Positions 24,404-36,989 of a DNA stretch of 64,000 nucleotides are shown in pieces. Position numbers and translations under genes: made by a program. Source of the DNA: Berberis thunbergii. Its lineage: Eukaryota > Streptophyta > Magnoliopsida > Ranunculales > Berberidaceae. The DNA lies in assembly GCA_003290165.1 (NCBI GenBank), contig QNQO01008322.1, positions 1 to 64,000 on the forward strand. Reading direction: 5' to 3'. The notes under the pieces are model-generated. The model did no database searches, was not told where the DNA came from, and saw only the letters and a list, made by a program, of their open reading frames with translations. The number at the start of each line of letters is the position of its first letter. The stretch's first letter is position 1.

Positions 24404-25237
24404 CTCCCCCTCAAGCTGGTGCATAGATATCTCGCATGCCCAGCTTGTCTAAAAACTTTATGAAGACTTAGTTTGAGACTATGTTTGGTGAGAATGTCGG
24501 CCAACTGATCTTTTGACCGAATTTTTGGTAACTTCATAATTTTCTCATCTAATTTCTCCTTAATGAAGAATCTATCAACCTCGACATGCTTTGGATGATC
24601 ATGTTGAACTGGATTATGAGCAATATCACATGCAACTTTATTGTCACAATATAATTGAATTGGTTGTTGAGGTGGATAGCCTAAATCTTGTAAGAGAAAT
24701 TTTAGCCACAATGCTTGACAAAGTCCGAGAGTTATGCCTTGTTATTCTTCTTCTGCACTTGAATGAGTTGTTTCTCACTTCTCCATGTGACAAGATTACC
24801 TCCTACAAAGGTGAAGTAACCTGAAGTAGACCGTCTATCATCAATCGCTCTAGCCCAGTCAGCATCAGTATACACATCTATGCTCTGAAAGTCTGTAGGA
24901 TACATTCATATTTTGCTCTCCACGATTATGCATAAACTAACTGATAATACTCAATCAATAGACAAGATCTAGTCTGGTGTGAGACAAGTACATCAATCTT
25001 CCAATGAGTCATTGGTATCTTGTTTTATCAACTGGAACTTGATCAAAACTAATACATAGCTTCAGTCCTTCTTCTACTGGTGTATTAGTCGGTTGACAAG
25101 TCGACATGCCCATCTCATGTAATAAATCTAAGGTATACTTTCTTGGAGATAGAAAGATTCCTTCCTTAGATCGTGAAACCTCGATTCCGAGAAAGTATTT
25201 CAAAGAACCTAAATCCTTCATCTCGAACTCTTTTGAT

Positions 25238-25870
25238 CAGTGTTCTAAAAATCGCTAGGCGTTGGGCGGGCGGCGAGCAGGTGCCTAGTGCCCAGGGGCC
25301 TAGGCGGTCTTAGGTTTTGTATTATAACTTTAATAATTTACAAAAGTTAAGCATAATACCTTATCAATTACATCCAATTTAATGTCAATATATATATATA
25401 TGCAAAATTTATTAAAACTCAAATTACTAAAGTTGGTCATGATGTGTACTTTATATAAATTTGAATTTGTGTACTCTTTTATTTTTCTTCAAATTGCATG
25501 AATAACCTCAGTTATGTTTGATAAAATCTACATTAGTAAAATTGGTACCGGCAGATCCTTTGAGAATTCCATTAAGTAATCATCATTCGCTACATTTAGA
25601 CATATCATCATTATCATCATCAAAGCCCATTCCCGAGATTTTCTAAAAAAACAATTAAATAGTTTATTTCTAAAAAATAGGAAAGAAAAATAAAATAAGA
25701 ACACAATACACCTTATTAAAAAAAAATTTAATAAAAAAAAAATCTCCCAGACCGCCTAGCCCGCCTAGACCCCGCCTAGACCCGCCCAGACAGCCGCCCA
25801 GGCATTAATCTGGGCGGTTTTCCACCTTCTAGCGCCTAGGCGGCCGCCTAGACCGATTTTTAGAACAGTG
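25238..25870. mobile_element. hAT-type MITE inside the copia RT region
   Basis: Terminal inverted repeats CAGTGTTCTAAAAATCG (left) and CACTGTTCTAAAAATCG (right, other strand). Perfect 8-bp duplication CTTTTGAT at 25230-25237 and 25871-25878. The interior is AT-rich, with GC-rich subterminal parts full of GCCTAGGCGG/CCGCCTAG motifs. Removing element plus one duplication restores the copia RT frame around FEMKDLG. Confidence 0.9.
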
Positions 25871-26740
25871 CTTTTGATAAATATTTTTAGAGAGCTTTCC
25901 TTTCTTCTTCATCATTTCCTGTAACCACCATGTCCTCTACATATACAATGAGGTCGATAATCTTACCCTGTTGTTTCTTTAGGAATAAGTTGTGGTCTGA
26001 ATTGCTCTAACTATAGCGTGAACCTTCCAAACCATGCTCTCTGAAATTGTTTCAATCCGTACAGAGATTTCTGTAATCTACACACCTTCTGACTCTGTTT
26101 ATTTTTTCTGACAAAATGCATCTTGGTGGGAGTTCCATATAAACTTCATCGGTCAATTCGCCATGTAAAAAGGCATTTTTCACATCAAACTGCTGCAATG
26201 GCCAATCTAAGTTTGCAGCTAAAGACAATAAAACCCGAACTATGTTGATTTTAGTTATCGGCACAAATGTCTTTGTATAGTCGATCCCATAGGTTTGAGT
26301 GTACCCTTTTGCTGCTAGTCTTACTTTAAAGTGTTCTATTGTGCCATCTGTGTGTAGATCCATCGACATCCAACTGGTTTCTTTCCTATTAGACGATCAA
26401 TGAGTTCCCAAGTTCCATTTTTTTGTAGGGATTTCATCTCCTCATTCATAGCAGTTTTCCATATTTTGTCAATTAAGGCTTTTTAGTGACTTATGGGATA
26501 CATAATGACTTATTTGATATGACAAATGATGGTTAGATACATAATGACTCATGGAATACTTGGCTTTGCTAGTGAGATCAGGTTCATATGTGAGTTTAGG
26601 AATACCTTTGTTGCTACAAGGAAGATTTTTTCGTTTGGAAGTATCATGAATTGTCTTAGGAACATTCTCAACAAACGATTGGTTGGATGTGGCGGCTTAT
26701 GGCGATAGAGATTCAGATTCTTGAATAGGTTCATTACTTC

Positions 26741-27407
26741 TGATGATACACGGTCTCTCTTCTACACCGTACATGTGTCATGAAGATCCCAAGAAATATT
26801 AGGCCTAAGCGTCATCCCAACACTGATCCGGCCCAAGAGATTCTAAGCTCGCACAATGCAGTTTGTCAAACGGACCCAAAATCATTACAGCCTGCTAAGC
26901 CCACGCGTCTCACGTCTATCTTCAATACCAGAAAGCCCTTCTAAGGCAAGTATCTTGAGAACCAACTTTGGACAAGCAAGACAATAGCGTTTTGCTTCTG
27001 ACTAAGAAGCAAATACCAGAGTATATGTCACGCATGGAAACTTTTATCTATAAACTACTCACGGTCTGCGCATCTAGGAGCACAAGGTTAACAGGGAAAC
27101 TCCCCTTCATAGCACAACTCCTAATTAGAAAGGATCTCCACGAAAATCTTCTTCCCTAAACTACGCCACGATGGCCTGGTCGAACCAAGAATCTAGCACT
27201 ATAAATAAAACATGAGGTTGGTAAGGTAAAGGTACGCTACAAATTCCCTGTTTACAACATTACGCCTTCCTCAGATCCCCGTCTGACTTTAGCATCAGAA
27301 TGCCATCAACCACCACAATGGTGGTTCGTGGCTCACGTGCGTTTGTTGTGCAGGTCAGCAGGTTTGCAAATCAAGGTCAAAGCATGGAGCAAAAATTGAG
27401 TGCATCA
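26741..27407 (+). repeat. 5' LTR of the gypsy-type element
   Basis: It begins TGATGATACACGGTCTC and ends TGCATCA, and it is matched by 36990-37644 with numerous substitutions and small indels. Confidence 0.9.
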
Positions 27408-27408
27408 G

Positions 27409-27426
27409 TTTGGCGTCGTCCGTGGG
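27409..27426 (+). promoter_or_regulatory. Primer-binding site (tRNA-Asp-like)
   Basis: TTTGGCGTCGTCCGTGGG begins right after the LTR. TGGCGYCG complements the 3' end of tRNA-Asp, a primer used by several plant gypsy lineages. One or more mismatches are present. Confidence 0.6.
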
Positions 27427-27481
27427 GACAACAAAGTTCCTAACCTTTTACTAGCATCACCTCTCTTCAAAATACAAGAAT

Positions 27482-29443
27482 ATGGTTACTACTAGATCAC
27501 GTGACAATGGTGAACAAGGGGACACGTCAAACGCACAGACTAGCACTATATCGCCGCTCTCACTGGTGCCTGTGACACACAGGCAGCAAATTCACACCCC
27601 CGAGCCAGCAACAGTAATGAAGATTTGTTGTCATCTCAAATACAGCAAATCGCCAAAGCAGTGAAGGTTCTCATACAGCAAAACCCTCCACCTGCTAATG
27701 GAGATTAGGAGCAACACATGCCTCTGTTTATGAAAGACAACAAAGAGCAAACACAGGAGAGTCAAGCCCATGTTAGTTTTCATTGAACTAGAAGAGGTGG
27801 CGCAGCTAACACAGACTCGACTTTCAGGGTAGATAGGCTCGCCCCGCAAAACCCCCTCCATAGAGAGGCACATGACCGAGACGTGATATATCGCCTCTCT
27901 GTTCCACCATTCGTGGACCGTATCATAAACGAGGTTCTTCCAAAGAAGTTCATGCCTCCAAAACTCGACTTCTATGACGGGACTACCGATCCATTCAATC
28001 ACTTGCGCCACTAGCAGCATGTAATGTCACTCAAAGAAGGATCCGAGTCGGTGATGTGCAAAACTTTCCCTACCATCCTAAAGAAGTCACCACTAACATG
28101 GTTCCGCAACCTCTAGCCAAAGTCGATCGACTCATTCAAGACGTTGGCCAAGGAATTCCTGAAGGACTTTGTCGGAAGTCAGCGTCTACGAAAAGGCCCA
28201 TACTACATACTCTTTCTGAAGTAGAAATTTAACGAGACATTAAGGAAGTATGTCATGCGCTTCAACGATGAGCTGACGCTCATTTATGGCTGCAGCGACG
28301 ACATAGTCGTGACGTCTTTTACCGCTAAGAGAGGGGAAGCTTTACGACTTCTTCACCTTGGAACCCCCTTTGGATATGGAAAAACTCCAGAAGGGCGCCC
28401 AGAGGTACACTACCTTAGAATAGATGAGAACAGTGAAGTAGGAATCAGAAGTCGAGAAGAATCCCTCCGTTCCTCAGGACGTGAATGAGGGAAAAAATGC
28501 AAGAGGACGAAGAAATGAGCAAACGAAAGCGCAATGAAAACAGGCCAGACCCTTGTCGGGTCAGGCTAGAGAAATCTTCCAACTACATTGGATCCAGATC
28601 CATGACCCCATTCAATTCTAGCTTATATGACGTCCTGAATTTCATGAAAAATTGGGAAGATCTAAATTGGCCCCCAAAGCAGCGTGGAGACCCCTCCAAA
28701 CGTGACAACAACAAGTACTGCTCGTACCATAAGGAGGGTCACCATGACACCAACGACTGCAAGAGTCTAAGGTACGAGATCGAATATTGGATTCGCATGG
28801 GCAAGCTAAAAGAATTCCTAGGTGCATAGAAGCAACCAGAACGACCTAGGGATAGGGGAGAGACAATCAAGGAGATTGAGAATGAGACTCCGGGCATAAT
28901 CTATGTCTTTCATGGAGTCAGATCGGATGAAGGTCAGTCAAACATATCCTGCAAGAAAACTCTACTAGAAATGCGGAAACAACCTGTAGACGATGACAAA
29001 CACGTATACTACTCGAGGGTGCAAAGCCCCATCCCCACCTTAACCTTTACAGACAAGGACCTCGAAGGCGTTCGTGCACCGCACAATGACGATCTCGTCA
29101 TTTCAGTCTCAATTACAAGGTGGGAATTGAAGAGCCTTGGTGGATACGGGAAGCTCCCTCAACGTCTTGTTCTACAACGGGTTCTGCAGTATGGACCTCA
29201 AGGGGGAGAACCTGACACCCTCCAATTACCCGCTGATTGGATTCAGCGGAGAGAAATGCTTACCGATCGGGAAGATAAGGTTAGCAGTAGTGGCAGGAGA
29301 GCCAAACTGAGAAAAGTCATGTTCTCGGACTTTATGATAGTCGACGTGTCGTTTACCTACAATCTTATCTTGGGAAGACCGTGGCTTTACAATATGGAGG
29401 CAATAGTCTCCACCCTTCACTAGTGCATTAAGTAAATCGCTAA
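27482..29443 (+). pseudogene. gag-protease of the gypsy-type element, frame-broken
   Basis: Starts MVTTRSRDNGEQG. The gag domain is readable in pieces: FYDGTTDPFNHLRHQQHVM near 27975-28030 and TLRKYVMRFNDELTLIYGC near 28235-28300. A zinc-knuckle-like CSYHKEGHHDTNDC lies at 28718-28760. The protease follows: TFTDKDLEGVRAPHNDDLVIS at 29040-29105. The active-site VDTGSS is seen at 29140-29157 but in the +1 frame, followed by GFSGE and, later, VDVSFTYNLILGRPWL in the original frame. In-frame stops near 27660, 28013 and 28230 and frame shifts around the active site show it is dead. Gag packages element RNA; the protease matures Gag. Confidence 0.8.
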
Positions 29444-31399
29444 TCACTCGAAAATAACAATACGTGGGGACCAACCAACTACACGAGGTTGTCATTACGC
29501 TGCACTGAAGCAAATAGAATGTTCCCAGATCCAACTGGACCCCTCAGAGAAATTTGAACTAAAGCCAGACCCAGAGACTATGGATGAGTCATTTTGTTCA
29601 CATGGAGACGAGATCCCAACAGCGGTGGCTCAACTAAAAAACGGAGGACATTCAAATATCCCGGGAACAATCCACCCTTCAACCCAGCAAAGCGGAAAAG
29701 TCAATGCAGACGGGAGCACAACCCCCTAGCAATCAGTCGGCTCGGAAATAAACTCCCATGCAAAGTTTACTTTTCAGTAACCTCAGCACCATCAACAAAG
29801 CGTGGCAGTTTGCTGAAGGAACCAATGATCCAAAAAGGGCCATGCGAATTCACTACAGGGTCGGATCGACCTCTCTCCGCCAACAATTAGTTTATTCAGT
29901 TTTTTATTTTCCTTTCCATAGTCAATGTAGAGTTTTTGTTCTTATAATTTTATGTGATTTGCAATCATTAAAGAAATAAAAGAGAATTACGCAAACACAC
30001 TCTATCTATTGATTACTGGAAAGATGTAACAACGATCGGCCTGAGACGGATACAAAATACTACAAACTACAAGCATCTGAGTCTGATGCAACATACAGTT
30101 TGGACTATCCAACTACAAAAGAAGATGACAAAGGTACCAAAAGTAGACTCAACGTTCCTCCGAAGAAGATGTCCCAAAATCAAGGACAAATGTTAAAAAG
30201 GGGCTGAAAGGACAAGCGTTGCTAATCGCTAATTGCTCCGGCAAATCACCCCTAAAAAACGACACGCCAACGACAATGTAGACCTTGCAACGAACTTTAG
30301 ACATCTTCAACCTGGCACTCGGCCTCCCGAAGGAGGTAGAAGAGGACAGACAAAGATGGTCGCAACTGACAAGGAAGTTAAGGTCTCACAATGCTACCAA
30401 GCGAGGACACTTCCCCCATGCGTGATACTCAGGGTGACTCAGAGATACCATCCCCAGAAGAAACGACGCATCTACCAATACTTCGATCAACCCTAAGCTA
30501 GCCGCAGGGAGTGTCTCCCGATAGACAGAGTGGCACAAGGTAACACCAAAGTGTTGGCGAATAAATAACAGACTCATCCCTTGGGAGGGAGTCTATAACT
30601 CTTTGTCGCAATACGAAAAGAAATTATAAGGTCTCAGCGAACCAATTGGGTGCTCACCTAGAGCAGGTGACAACGCATAATGGCGAGTCTTATCACGACT
30701 CATCGGTGCAAATGTTAGAACATTCAAAGACTCTAGCGTTGGAGATATCCCTTCGGCCTTTGGAAAACTCAAAACATTTTCTTTGAGTAAGGGCATTTGA
30801 GGAGGTGTGCTCTGTGAAAGATACAACCTACAACGATGGAGAAACACTATTACATAGACATAGTGGTTCACCAAACATGCACTTCAGTATTAACTGTCAG
30901 CATTGAATACCGTATGGAAAACAAGGAGACGACAGTTCCCAAGGAAACTATGCAGGACCACACTCGTCCAATTAATGTTGCTGCACACAACCCCATTAAT
31001 TGGGGGGGGGAGTAACCGATACTCAACCATCTCGCGATCTATGTCGTGCATGTGTTATCATGCAATCTACGTTGTACACATAATGTCTTGATCCTACGAC
31101 AAACCCTAGCTCTTCCTTTGCAGGCCCATGGGCGTAGCCCACTATTCAAGTGGTATTCTACCACGTGCCTGACACGGACATTAGAAACCCTAGTCACTTT
31201 TGACACACGGATCTCGCCTGCATATCACCAGTTGATTTAATGTATTCCCGTCTCTTCAAAACTCGTCTGCACGATGCACTCCGCTCTTGAATGTAGTCTC
31301 TCACGCTCGTAACAGGCGGAGCCCCGACCTAATTGGGCAAGCTTAGTCAGCTTTGGGTGATGATGATGACTTCTGGTTCGTCCAGACGCCTAGTCCGCC
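29444..31399 (+). other. Internal region of the gypsy-type element, no pol domain seen
   Basis: This is where RT, RNase H and integrase would be expected. I read both strands for YxDD, DKC..SHD and the HHCC/DDE integrase motifs and saw none. Short open frames exist (for example 29594-29890) with no recognisable domain. A run of nine or ten G lies near 31003. Confidence 0.5.
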
Positions 31400-32190
31400 T
31401 AGTGCGGATGTCAATGGTTTAGGAAATGTGAGTCTAATTAGCACTATTATCCCTGGTGACAACGACTCTGGAGGGATCATTGCAACGATCGTCTAACCCG
31501 ATCATGTAAGCTTAGCCAGTGACGACTGACAATTTCAACTTTTGATCAAAGCCCAAACCTATAGTCTCCCACTGCGTGGGTGTAAATGGTTTGGAAGGTG
31601 GGAGCCTAGTCAGTTCCGACTGATGTTGACGGTTTGCCACGGGACCACTTCTCTTCTACAAACCATGGTCATCGAATTACCAACCCTGGACTTATAGCCT
31701 GCTCCACGCGAGTGTAGATGGTTTGGAAGGTGAGAGCCTAGTTAGTCCTGAACTAATTCTGACGGCTTTCCACGGGACCATTGTTCTTCCACAGAACATG
31801 GTCACCGAAAATCCCTAATTTGTAGCTCGATGCGCACTCGTGCAGATGATTTGGAAGGTGGGAGCCTAGTCAGTCCCAAACTGATTCTGACGGCTTGCCA
31901 TGGGACCATTGTTCTTCTACAGACCATGGTCACCAATCCTCTCATCCTAAACTTGTAGCCTGTTCTTCATGGTGTAAATGGTTTAGAAGGTGGGAGCCTA
32001 GTCAGTTCCGAGCTGATGTCGATGGCTTGCCACAGGATCATTGCTCTTCAACAGACCATTACCCCCAAATTCTCATAACCTAAACCTGTAATCCGCTCCG
32101 CATGGGTATAGATGGTTATAAAGGTGGGAGCCTAGTTAGCCTCGACGGATGTCAACGGCTTTCCACACGACCACTGCTTCCTTTCAATAC
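31400..32190 (+). repeat. Tandem array inside the LTR element, period about 128-133 bp
   Basis: The phrase TTGGAAGGTGGGAGCCTAGT recurs at about 31591, 31723, 31851, 31983 and 32116, with spacings 132, 128, 132 and 133. Each unit also carries a GGGACCATTGTTCTTC-like phrase and ACCATGGTCACC. A degenerate earlier unit lies near 31400-31500. Such arrays are known from the 3' untranslated part of Tat-lineage elements. Confidence 0.85.
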
Positions 32191-32934
32191 AGCAGTCGCC
32201 GAGGTAAACCACAATTCCGACAACGTCTACATGCTCACACAAGCTGACATTTCATTATCAGGCAACGATCACTCGCGTTGACCTAAAAACCAATCCATTG
32301 ACACGCGGATGAACGCTACATGCAGTGTCAGTCCGAGCTTACGAAACTTGACTCGGGACAAATGCTCTAGCTCTGGGACAATGCATGTGATCGACTACCA
32401 CAGTTCACTCATGCCATCAACCGAAACCGACAGTCAGATACGCAAATTAAGTCCCCAGTGGCTTACCTCAAGGATGAGTTACATTTTGGGAAGCGTAGCC
32501 CACTGTTAACTCATCCGAAAAACACACACTATTGGTGTAACTAAGCAATAGTGACTCTGAGACCTGGCAAAAGAACATGTCATAATCACCCGCGACGTAA
32601 ATAGTCAAACTCTCAACAGCAGACAGGCCACTTAGCTTCCTGCTGACCCAACCAGACTTGTGTCAAATTGAAATGACAAGGCAAAATGGAAAGCGTGAGA
32701 CAGGGAGACCGAACACAATGCGGGCATAAAGTGTACTCAAAATAAACTTATTTTCATTAACAGTTGAAATAAAAAAAATACAAATACACAATGTATATTC
32801 CTCTCCAGGAGGGGGCACAAAAACAAGAGAACTAAACTTAACGTTGGAAGGAGCAGGAGTTGCATCCGTACACGCCTCATCTTGAGCATCATGATCCGGA
32901 TTTTCCTATTTTTCTGATGATGCAGAGACCACGA

Positions 32935-35900
32935 CTAGGTCTGCGTATGACTTCTCTTATAATACTCGAGGTCCCATTCCGGATGCTCCTCTTTCATTAG
33001 TGCCAACAGCTCTAATCTCCCATGCACGACCCAATGAAATTCACATTTGCCCCGCACCTTGAGAAGCTTTTCCTTGCGCGCCTTCGCTTTTCCAAGTTCA
33101 CGCTCCAACTTGCCAGTCAGCGCATCAACCTGCGACTGCTTCTTAGCCAGACTACTTTTAACGACACTGAACTCATGTTGCTCCAACCGAAATTGGTCTT
33201 CAACCTTCCTCGCTACTCGAGCATTGAATTTCACGTCGGCCTCTAATTGCTGCCTCTGGGCAGCCTAGTCAATCTCCTTCATGGCTCTCTCCTCAACAAA
33301 ATACCACAACTCTGAATGTGTCTTAGCCGCATCTTCCTGCACAACCTCTAGATCATGGTGGATCAGATCCAACTCCTACTTGAATTTGTCCCTTGCGGAC
33401 ACCGCCTCTGCCAAATCAGACTCAAGGGACTCCAGACGAATCCTCTGAGTCTCAACAACAACGACTAACTATTCTAGCTAGGGGTGGACATCTCATCCCG
33501 CAATCCCAATCATGTCCTGTCCCATCCCGATTTTTTTGGGTTTTATTAGGATTGGTCAATCTCATCCCAATCTTGTCTTGTCCCGATTTAGAGTGGGATG
33601 GGATCGGGATGGAGATTTTCAATCCCGCCCATTTTGTTTCGTTCTGAATTGGTTTTAAATGTTTATTATTAATAATTTTAATATATTTTTAGGAGTTTAA
33701 TTCTTTCTTGATCGTATTATGAGATACATATTGATAATTTGATATAAGCATTCTAAGATACGTATTGATCATTTGAGATACATATTCACTCAATGATGAT
33801 ATAAGCACAAGTCACTCTATGATGATATAAGCATTTTAAGATACATATTGATCTCCGCAATTTGTAAGTTAAGTATACAAAATCACAAAGATTGGTAAAG
33901 AGTAAAGACTTTGCAGATTTGTACAAAAACTCTGCTCAGTTCAGGTAATATTAATGACTGAAGAGTATTTGTAATCCTGCAAATATGATTTGGTTATACC
34001 ATTTGGGTATTGTTTGTTATCTAATTGATGTGTTAAAAAGAGCATTGTTCAACAGGTAATCCATTTGTGTCTTGTAAAACTTGGTTATTTATCTGTTTAA
34101 AGGATTCTAGTTTATATTTCAAAAGTTCCTTAGATCTAGACTAAGCTTTTTTTTGTTGGTGAATGTCATAATCTCATAGATTGCTAATGAAATTATCATG
34201 ACGTGCAAGGATTCGTATAGTAATGGTCTTAGGATATCATTGCCAAAACTTGAAATATCAAGTTTTGAAAACATTATAATCTCTTGCACCAAAATGTAAG
34301 AGAAACATGTAATCTGTATACACAAAGTGGGAATATTTTTTGCATAAAGGTAATCTTGTATATTGTTTTCAATGTCAGTCATCATCAGCTGAAGTATATC
34401 CCAAAGGTGGGTGACTGATATGAATTTTTTTTTTGTTATCTAGTTGTTTTTTTAGCTGTGTCAAACAATGTGATTTTTGGTTTCATGATTTCATTTCGCA
34501 CTTAAGTGACTTTATCCTGTGAGAATGCTCTCAATGTTGGTACTGAATTGGTTCTTGTTTGACATGTCTAGTTGATTTGTGTGCTGACAATTACAACAAA
34601 CATATCCAGCCTCTTCTTTTCAGCTTATGTTATCAGGATCTAATAATTTGTTTTAAATGATTCGCAGGGAAACAATATTAGAATTAACCTTGGTCATGGG
34701 AGCTTTGTATTCATCTTGGTTATTTCTCCACAACTTGTACAAATTGGTCTCAAATGAACACATGCTTGGCACATTTATAGCAAATTTTGTGTTGCCCGCT
34801 GATCTTGTCCTGTCCCGAACCCGTTTGGGATGGAACAAGGTCGGGATGAGTCTATTCCGTCCCGATCCCAGATGAACGGGATGAGATCCATCTTGTCCTG
34901 TGCCCACCCCTAGTTCTAGCCTCCTCTCCTCAATTTGCTTCCTCAGGAGCTCAATTTTAAAAAGCGCATTAAAGTACAACTTCTGCGTATTCGAAAAGAC
35001 ACGCTCCATGGTGTACACCCTCTCACGAGCGGCCTCAACCTCCGTCCCAGCAAAGGCCACCTGGCTCAAATGAGACATCCCAAGCATAAGGTCTTTTAAA
35101 CCTTTGTCCATATGCCCTTCTAGTGTATTTTCCTTGGGTTTTGAAGCGTGGTCCATCAGCCAGCTATGACCTACTTATGTGATTCTTTGAAGCATAGTCC
35201 ATGTCAACCTCCTAGTGCTAAGTCTGGTTACTCATCTTCACTACGTTCGCAGCAAATAAACTTATCTACGCATCCGGATGGAGCTCTCCCGGACGAGGAA
35301 TTACACCAGCACCGCCTTTCGTAGTCACCATTGCACCCAAGTCCTCCTCTACGGTCTTCCCTTTGTCACCAACAGCCAACCCTTTATTGTGAGATGACTT
35401 AGCGGAATCCAAAGGAAGAAATGGAAGTGAATTGTCCAACGGACCCTCCATCACCATGATATACGACCTGGAATAAGAGAGGAAAAATGCAGACTACAAA
35501 AAGAATGGCCCACATCACCGAAGCAACTGTCAAATGATATATCAGTGGAGCGATTTTACTCTAGGACCTCAGGCGAATCCTCATCATAAACCTCTAGTGG
35601 AACAGTTTTGGAATGGTCAACACTAGTAGAAGCCACCACAACATCCAACTTCAACTTCTCGCTCAAAGCTTCAGCTTGCTCGGTACTCAAATTCGATGCA
35701 TCGTCAACCCCATCTAATCGCATATGGCTGGATACTTCAGCCTCCACCCTGGCAGGTTGACTAGATTCATGTTCCGCCCTCACTGGAGCAGACCGATTGG
35801 GAGCCAACTCAGTCCTAGCATGATACTTCTTCGAACTTTCAAAGGAGGCAAGCGTCTCAGAAAGTCCCTTCGTGTCAAACAAAGCAGTAACCTTAACTTC

Positions 35901-36753
35901 GACGACCTTCCTCTTTCTTGAAGAGGCTCCACCTTCGGACTTCGCTCGCGACGTATGGTAAAGAGTGGGGGCCACATGCCTGTTGGCCCACAACCCACTG
36001 CGACTGAAATTGGTAAGACATGTGACTTCCTCCACATTCATCTTCGGCAAGTCACTGAATGTCTTCATAATGTTTTGCTCTTCTGGGGAAAGATGTGTAG
36101 TAGGGAACCTCCCTGCGAAGAAACATATGCAATAATCAGCATACAATCAGCGCAACAAAATCAAAATATGAAGCTATACTTACGAAATGGCCTGAACTTC
36201 CGTTCAAGCGGACGACCCCTGAACTTGAAGTACTTCGAGTCTGAAGGAGCCAATAAGCAGTATTTCTGCCAGAACTTGAAGTCATTTGGAAACTTCTCGA
36301 AAGCATGCTGGTGTCATCATCTTACTAATGGCGTGATCATTCAACCGATAAGAAGTCAGCAATGAATCACCCGTGGAGTCATGCAGACGCCAACATCTTT
36401 CATTCTGATCAAAATTAAAATGATGATCATGTACCCATTGGGTACGACCTGGGTAAGAAGGATTCCGAGAAAATCCAAGAAGCCTCAAATCTCATCAATA
36501 ACAGTAAAGTAGACTCCAGTTTGAAGCATTCTGTGGTGCAAACAAACGAACCCTTATGGAAGGAACATCGGCGTGTGATCATCCTTCGTAGCATACAATG
36601 GCAAGTTCTCAGGGACCCGAACGTCTTTCGAATTTCACCAAGGCCCGACTCAATAATCAACTTATCTTCAAAAAACTTGAGGCCCCTAGCCAAAGTTTCA
36701 TCATCGAGATGGTTTTGGTGAGCCATGACAAAGGTGAACAAGCTTTCGGTCAA
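32935..36753 (-). pseudogene. Antisense reading frame of the gypsy-type element (gypsy-type transposon protein, coiled coil)
   Basis: The minus strand keeps long pieces of one protein-like frame. 36753-36427 (MAHQNHLDDETLARGLKFFE...) and 36480-36150 (short matches such as ILIRMKDVGV and RPLERKFRPF) resemble the N-terminal part of the plant family called putative gypsy-type transposon or Transposase_28. 36146-35556 is a Ser/Glu-rich linker starting after an intron-like AG. 35156-34920 and 33234-32935 are Lys/Glu/Leu-rich with heptads (KKQSQVDALTGKLERELGK), so a long coiled coil. The hAT element 33479-34912 splits it. Such antisense ORFs near the 3' LTR are known from plant gypsy elements; their function is not established. 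Frame breaks make this copy non-functional. Confidence 0.6.
33479..34912. mobile_element. hAT-type element (TAGGGGTGG ends), non-autonomous, 1.43 kb
   Basis: Ends are TAGGGGTGGACATCTCATCC and, inverted at the right, TAGGGGTGGGCACAGG. The flanks are ATTCTAGC (33471-33478) and GTTCTAGC (34913-34920), 7 of 8 bases equal. Subterminal CATCCCG/CGGGATG repeats fill both ends (TCCCGATCCC and similar). The 0.9-kb AT-rich centre has no transposase. A TTCGCAG splice-acceptor-like site followed by an open stretch at 34669-34755 may be a captured gene piece; I could not identify it. Confidence 0.85.
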
Positions 36754-36974
36754 AAGACGAACAAATCATAATCTCTAAAAGCAAATAAATGGAAGAGTCA
36801 ATCTCCGCAGAAAGGAGGATCTAAATAGGGATTGGTTTCTCGCATCTTCTCCACTAAACCAACACACACTTAACTAATAAAGCGCATGACTCAAGCAACA
36901 ATTCAGACTTGGTCATCATGAGTGGCGTATCTTTTCAAGAAGTGACTTAGTGAACCGATGCGATGGCCTCACTA

Positions 36975-36989
36975 ACTCGGGGGAGTAGT
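36975..36989 (+). promoter_or_regulatory. Polypurine tract before the 3' LTR
   Basis: AACTCGGGGGAGTAG lies directly upstream of the right LTR start at 36990, the site used to prime plus-strand synthesis. Confidence 0.7.

Larger units (their letters stand above)
24114..26735 (-). mobile_element. Ty1/copia retrotransposon, 3' half (RT, RNase H, 3' LTR), inactive
   Basis: On the minus strand, 26369-26052 holds the start of the copia RT ([41 protein letters not shown]). The catalytic box near 25940 reads YVED instead of YVDD. 25221-25009 continues RT (MKDLGSLKYFLGIEVS). 24711-24440 is RNase H (YCDNKVACDIAHNP, KHVEVDRFFIKEKL, QLADILTK). The polypurine tract and 3' LTR follow. Frames are broken at several places and an hAT MITE splits RT at 25238-25870. 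The 5' half lies at 37650-40112; the two were separated by insertion of the gypsy-type element at ACTTC. Confidence 0.88.

Noticed and set aside
29594..29890. 98-codon frame as remnant pol
   Set aside because: No RT, RNase H or integrase motif is visible.
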